Source of the DNA: Ardenticatenaceae bacterium
GTDB lineage: Bacteria; Chloroflexota; Anaerolineae; Promineifilales; Promineifilaceae
Direction of reading: 5' to 3'
NCBI GenBank assembly: GCA_020634435.1
Contig: JACKBS010000005.1
Span: 186,001 to 250,000 of the forward strand
DNA: 64,000 nucleotides
In this document: positions 61,039 to 64,000 of the stretch, in pieces
Position numbering within the stretch: the first letter of the stretch is position 1
Layout: every line of letters starts with the position of its first letter
Position numbers and translations under genes: made by a program
The notes under the pieces: model-generated
Database searches by the model: none
Seen by the model: the letters and a program-made list of their open reading frames with translations, nothing else
What the model was told of the DNA's origin: nothing

Positions 61039-62151
61039 TTAGCCAAAGAGGCTTTGCCAGGCAGTTCTCAATCGCTGCCACAGCCGTTGCCAAAAACCTG
61101 GCGTTGGTGGTGGGGGAAAATCGTCACTGGGCGGCACATCCGGCGGCTCGATGGGCATAGGCGTTGGGTCTGGCGGTAACGGCCGTTGGGCAGGCATTAG
61201 CACGTTGAGCCACGTCAGCACCGGCTGCAACTCATTGGCCAGACCGTGCTCCGGGGCATTGCCTATTTCCCCGGCAAAATGCAGCCCCACGCCTCTACCA
61301 CTGGCTTCATCCACCCAAATCGAGCCGGAGTCACCACCCATGCTCACTTCAATGTCACCCACACCGGGACGCGGCACCACGCGGAACACTTCCTGCATCG
61401 TTCGCACACCTGCTGCCCCATAATTCACTGAAGTGGACATTTTGATACCGTCGATAAACCCCTCCGTGCGCTCGGTGGTACGGCCGCTTTTCCACACCAT
61501 CATGCCCAACTGCGGCGCGGTCACATCTTCGATGGGCGACCCTTCTACCGTTTCAGCAAGCACCTCGCGGCTGTTGGTAAGCTGAGCCACGGCCGCATCA
61601 TACGGGCTTAGCACTGAGCGGCTCAAGGTGGCCAAGGTGTCCGTGGTGTGCCCCCCATCCAGCGCGCCGGGCTGCCAGATGGGCTCGCCAGGCACAGCCG
61701 ATGGGCTGCCAACCAAGACGTGCCAATTGCTCAAAATCATCGGTAGCAGGCTGGCGGCGTCATACACTTTAGCCCCCAAGGTGCCAGCCGTAATGCGCGG
61801 ATTGCCCACGCTGACACCCAATGGCACCGGATTATAACGAGCGGTACGCGATTGCGGCGCAGCTTCTAGCTGCGCTCCACCGGGCAGCAGTTGCAGCCCA
61901 TATTCGGCTTCGATGACATCCACCGGGATGCCTTCAATTTCTTTGGGGAACATTTCCTGATCGGACAATTCGGCGGCGGGAAGTTTTTCGGCCACATGGA
62001 CACGAATGGAGAGTTGGCCGGTCATAAGCCCCTGAGACCATTTGAAGCCCAGGTCAACGGCAGTTACGCCATCGCGTGCCAGCCATTCATCACGAACGGA
62101 ATTGAGAACGGCCGTTGCATGGGCCATCTGTTCTGGACTGAAAGTACTCAT
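61039..62151 (-). CDS. Nal1-like trypsin-fold serine protease
   Basis: This 370-aa protein has no signal peptide. An N-terminal domain (10-90) of the Nal1-like type is followed by a PA-clan protease with His144 (SNWHVLV), Asp185 (SPYDAAVAQL) and Ser275 (GGDSGSIWVD). A Pro-rich stretch (333-355) ends in an amphipathic Trp/Arg/Leu helix. AAGGAG before ATG 62151 is ideal. The substrate is unknown and the site is probably cytoplasmic. Confidence 0.87.
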   Translation of the reverse strand: MSTFSPEQMAHATAVLNSVRDEWLARDGVTAVDLGFKWSQGLMTGQLSIRVHVAEKLPAAELSDQEMFPKEIEGIPVDVIEAEYGLQLLPGGAQLEAAPQSRTARYNPVPLGVSVGNPRITAGTLGAKVYDAASLLPMILSNWHVLVGSPSAVPGEPIWQPGALDGGHTTDTLATLSRSVLSPYDAAVAQLTNSREVLAETVEGSPIEDVTAPQLGMMVWKSGRTTERTEGFIDGIKMSTSVNYGAAGVRTMQEVFRVVPRPGVGDIEVSMGGDSGSIWVDEASGRGVGLHFAGEIGNAPEHGLANELQPVLTWLNVLMPAQRPLPPDPTPMPIEPPDVPPSDDFPPPPTPGFWQRLWQRLRTAWQSLFG

Positions 62152-62614
62152 TTGCCTACTCCTTTTGCGGTCTGATCACCTGGACACAGCTGCATTATAC
62201 CGGAAAGTTACCCATAATTTGAAGCGAAAAAAGTCCTTTACCCGTGCCAAGGCAGTCTTCTACTGTAACCATGAATGCCTTTTGCATCTGTAAAACATTA
62301 AACGCAATGCTGGCTTTTTTCCCGTTATGGTGCCAACCATGACCTTGTCAGCGGCCATTAGTTTCAGTATGCTATGGACATTGTTACGCTTGGTCGCCAA
62401 AAAGAGTTTGCTTTCTTTCAGGTAGTACAATGAATCTTCGTCGTTGATTTGCTGAAACCTTAGGGGCTTATTTCGCCATACGTGGCCCTGGTGTTGGGCT
62501 ACGTTTTGTTGGTCAAACTGCGCCCGTCTTGTTTTGAGTCCCTCTCCTCCGCCAGTTGAGGAGAGTTAGTGATTGTCGTTCATGGGAAACGGCCGTCAGC
62601 CAAAGAGGTGTCGT
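62152..62614. other. 463-bp gap with promoter of the Nal1-like gene
   Basis: A consensus TATAAT on the minus strand (62194-62199) lies about 43 nt before ATG 62151. The rest is AT-rich with no repeat, hairpin or convincing ORF. One AACGGCCGT palindrome lies at about 62588, just before the next gene. Confidence 0.45.
62194..62199 (-). promoter_or_regulatory. -10 box of the Nal1-like protease gene
   Basis: A perfect TATAAT preceded by TTTCCGG; the -35 is weak. The expected leader is about 36 nt and contains the ribosome site. Confidence 0.45.
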
Positions 62615-64000
62615 GTGTTCAACCGTCCTGACTATCCTGATGTTTACACCACCCGAAATATTACCTGCGTGAGCTGCAACGAAAACTTTGTGGTTACCGA
62701 AGGGCACCAAGCCGAGTGGCGAGTATCAGCCAACCTGCCAAACACGGTTAATCTGCATTACGAAGACAACCGCCAGCAGCGCACCATTTTGCCTGTACCT
62801 ACCAGGCCACCCTCTAACCCTGAAGATCGAATTGGTCGGGGGCGTCCTATTGATTTCACACCCTATCCCATTAACTGCCCGCGCTGCGGAGCCGATAATC
62901 GTAACTGGCTTCGGCTTCAAGATGAAAGCGAGCTATCTTTTTTCCGACAGTGGCAGCTATGGCAGCGGCGCTACCATAAAGTTTTCTCCACTCTGCTGAT
63001 TGCCGTAGTGTTTGCCGCCATCCCGTTGGTTTTGCGCCCTCAGCTGGAGATTTCGTGGTTACAGGCAATTGTCCTGGCTCTAAGCATCGTTGTGGCACCA
63101 GCTCTTTTCATTAGCGATATTGCCCCCAAGTGGAAAGAGCTGCGCAAAGACAAATATGATGCCGAAATTTTCCCCAAGTCGAGACGATTTGAGGTGAATC
63201 TGTGGCTTCGTGGTCTGGCATGGTTACTCATGGCAACGCTGGTCTTCCCCATAATTTTCTTCAAAATTGGGCCTGCAACGATTCAAAAAATCGTGGAATT
63301 TGTCGATACGTCTCCAGAAGATGAAGTGCAAACAGTGGGCGACGACATCGCCGTAGACTTCAACGAAAAGGTAGATCAATCCATCAACGAGCTAAATGAG
63401 CTTGCTAAAGGATTGGGCATCGCTATTAATAATCTGCCCACCAATGATCTGCCTCAATTAGAACGAGAATTGGAAAAAATATCTGATGAGCTAGATAGCA
63501 CAGCACTGCTTACTGCCGGGGAAATTTCCGGCGCTGGCCAGGAAAGCGTGACGCGATTGCAAAAGGAGTTAGAAAACGAAATAGCGGCTATCAAACAGGC
63601 ACGGGTGGGCGCGGCAACCCGCCTGAGGACAAACGTAGTTGCAGATGTGAAATATTTAGGTATATGGTCTTTCCTGGTAGGGCTCCCCTTAATTGCGGCT
63701 ATCATGGTCATCATACCAGCAATGAAGGCTTTTACTGCTTCAATAAATAAAGATTTACCGCCACCCGTTTATTACAGCGTAGCAAACATGACGCGGTTAG
63801 CATCTTGGGAAGCTCGCCAGGCGCTTGAGGTGCGGAATAACCACTACTTTGAAATTCAATGGATGTCGGTAAACCGCAACGAAGCGGGCGGACTTACTCT
63901 GTCTGGCCTTTTCCGTGATCCCCCGGACTTTGATGCATATGGACGGGCGACGGGTAAATATGTGCGAGCGCAGCGGCACACCGTCATCACTGACAAGTGG
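62615..64000 (+). CDS. Membrane protein with two N-terminal CxxC zinc motifs (partial, runs off the window)
   Basis: The frame is open from about 62582 to the last base, so at least 462 residues are present. After CVSC and CPRC (a split zinc ribbon within the first 95 residues) come three helices (VFSTLLIAVVFAAIPLVL, LQAIVLALSIVVAPALFI, GLAWLLMATLVFPIIFF). An acidic coiled-coil region and another helix (FLVGLPLIAAIMVIIPAM) follow, then a soluble part. GTG 62615 has GAGGTG just upstream; ATG 62582 is an alternative start. No family is recognised. Beyond the start the gene lacks the ACGGCCGT palindrome. Confidence 0.7.
   Translation, partial: MFNRPDYPDVYTTRNITCVSCNENFVVTEGHQAEWRVSANLPNTVNLHYEDNRQQRTILPVPTRPPSNPEDRIGRGRPIDFTPYPINCPRCGADNRNWLRLQDESELSFFRQWQLWQRRYHKVFSTLLIAVVFAAIPLVLRPQLEISWLQAIVLALSIVVAPALFISDIAPKWKELRKDKYDAEIFPKSRRFEVNLWLRGLAWLLMATLVFPIIFFKIGPATIQKIVEFVDTSPEDEVQTVGDDIAVDFNEKVDQSINELNELAKGLGIAINNLPTNDLPQLERELEKISDELDSTALLTAGEISGAGQESVTRLQKELENEIAAIKQARVGAATRLRTNVVADVKYLGIWSFLVGLPLIAAIMVIIPAMKAFTASINKDLPPPVYYSVANMTRLASWEARQALEVRNNHYFEIQWMSVNRNEAGGLTLSGLFRDPPDFDAYGRATGKYVRAQRHTVITDKW

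Overview
The window looks like a chromosomal segment of a Chloroflexota-like bacterium (Anaerolineae/Caldilineae/Ardenticatenia type). This is inferred from gene content only: a DnaB, DnaD-like and DnaI-like replication block, DegV, a bifunctional-nuclease (DUF151) protein, a polyphosphate-glucokinase-type ROK kinase, long glutamine-amidotransferase/VWA membrane proteins, many lipoproteins with Thr/Pro-rich linkers, and no recognisable LPS genes. There is no rRNA, tRNA, CRISPR array, phage or intact insertion sequence. The most pervasive DNA feature is the palindrome ACGGCCGT (often AACGGCCGTT). It occurs on the order of 100 times by hand count, in all reading frames and in intergenic DNA, like the HIP1 palindrome of cyanobacteria.

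Layout. 1-2.0 kb: end of a secreted/membrane protein and a MacB-like permease. 2.1-4.5 kb: Pit phosphate transporter with its DUF47 partner behind a Pho-box-like repeat, then an SDR. 4.8-7.1 kb: an AAA ATPase and DegV. 7.4-11.2 kb: an esterase, a RimK-like ATP-grasp, a second (possibly circularly permuted) ATP-grasp and a zinc-ribbon protein, a candidate amide-ligase cluster; its second half lies between two 140-bp direct repeats. 11.5-15.2 kb: two GT-C-like membrane proteins and YbaK. 15.4-17.1 kb: two overlapping HNH nucleases. 17.1-19.9 kb: M42 aminopeptidase and a molybdenum-cofactor-sulfurase-like PLP enzyme. 20.1-25.3 kb: a subtilase with twelve GYSWVG hexapeptides, a histidine kinase, an S41 protease and a 72-residue exported peptide made of GYIWTG/GFAWSG hexapeptides. 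25.4-34.8 kb: VWA protein, a kinase lacking the phospho-acceptor His, an AlbA_2/RecG-like regulator, membrane proteins and a ROK glucokinase with a degraded 3' copy of itself nearby. 34.9-39.3 kb: patatin, crotonase, an AhpD-like peroxidase, asparaginase and a MntA/HepT toxin-antitoxin pair. 39.5-45.2 kb: an ABC export triad and a response regulator. 45.3-54.0 kb: DsbA-like lipoprotein, MBL hydrolase, UbiE, FtsK, YfiH and hypotheticals. 54.2-59.0 kb: LysM protein and the replication block. 59.1-64 kb: a gluzincin lipoprotein, a Nal1-like serine protease and a zinc-ribbon membrane protein that runs off the end.

The strongest discovery is that two unrelated thioredoxin-world genes, an AhpD-like peroxidase (36639-37187) and a DsbA-like lipoprotein (45280-46059), each carry one in-frame TGA exactly where a Cys of the CxxC redox motif belongs. 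Each TGA is followed 10-11 nt later by a 6-bp hairpin. Both are best read as selenoproteins, with CxxU and UxxC motifs. Other unusual points are the shared G[YF]xWxG repeats of the secreted protease and neighbouring peptide, a fused tandem helicase-loader, several leaderless promoters (-10 box 6-7 nt before ATG), and a rich set of intergenic hairpin families.
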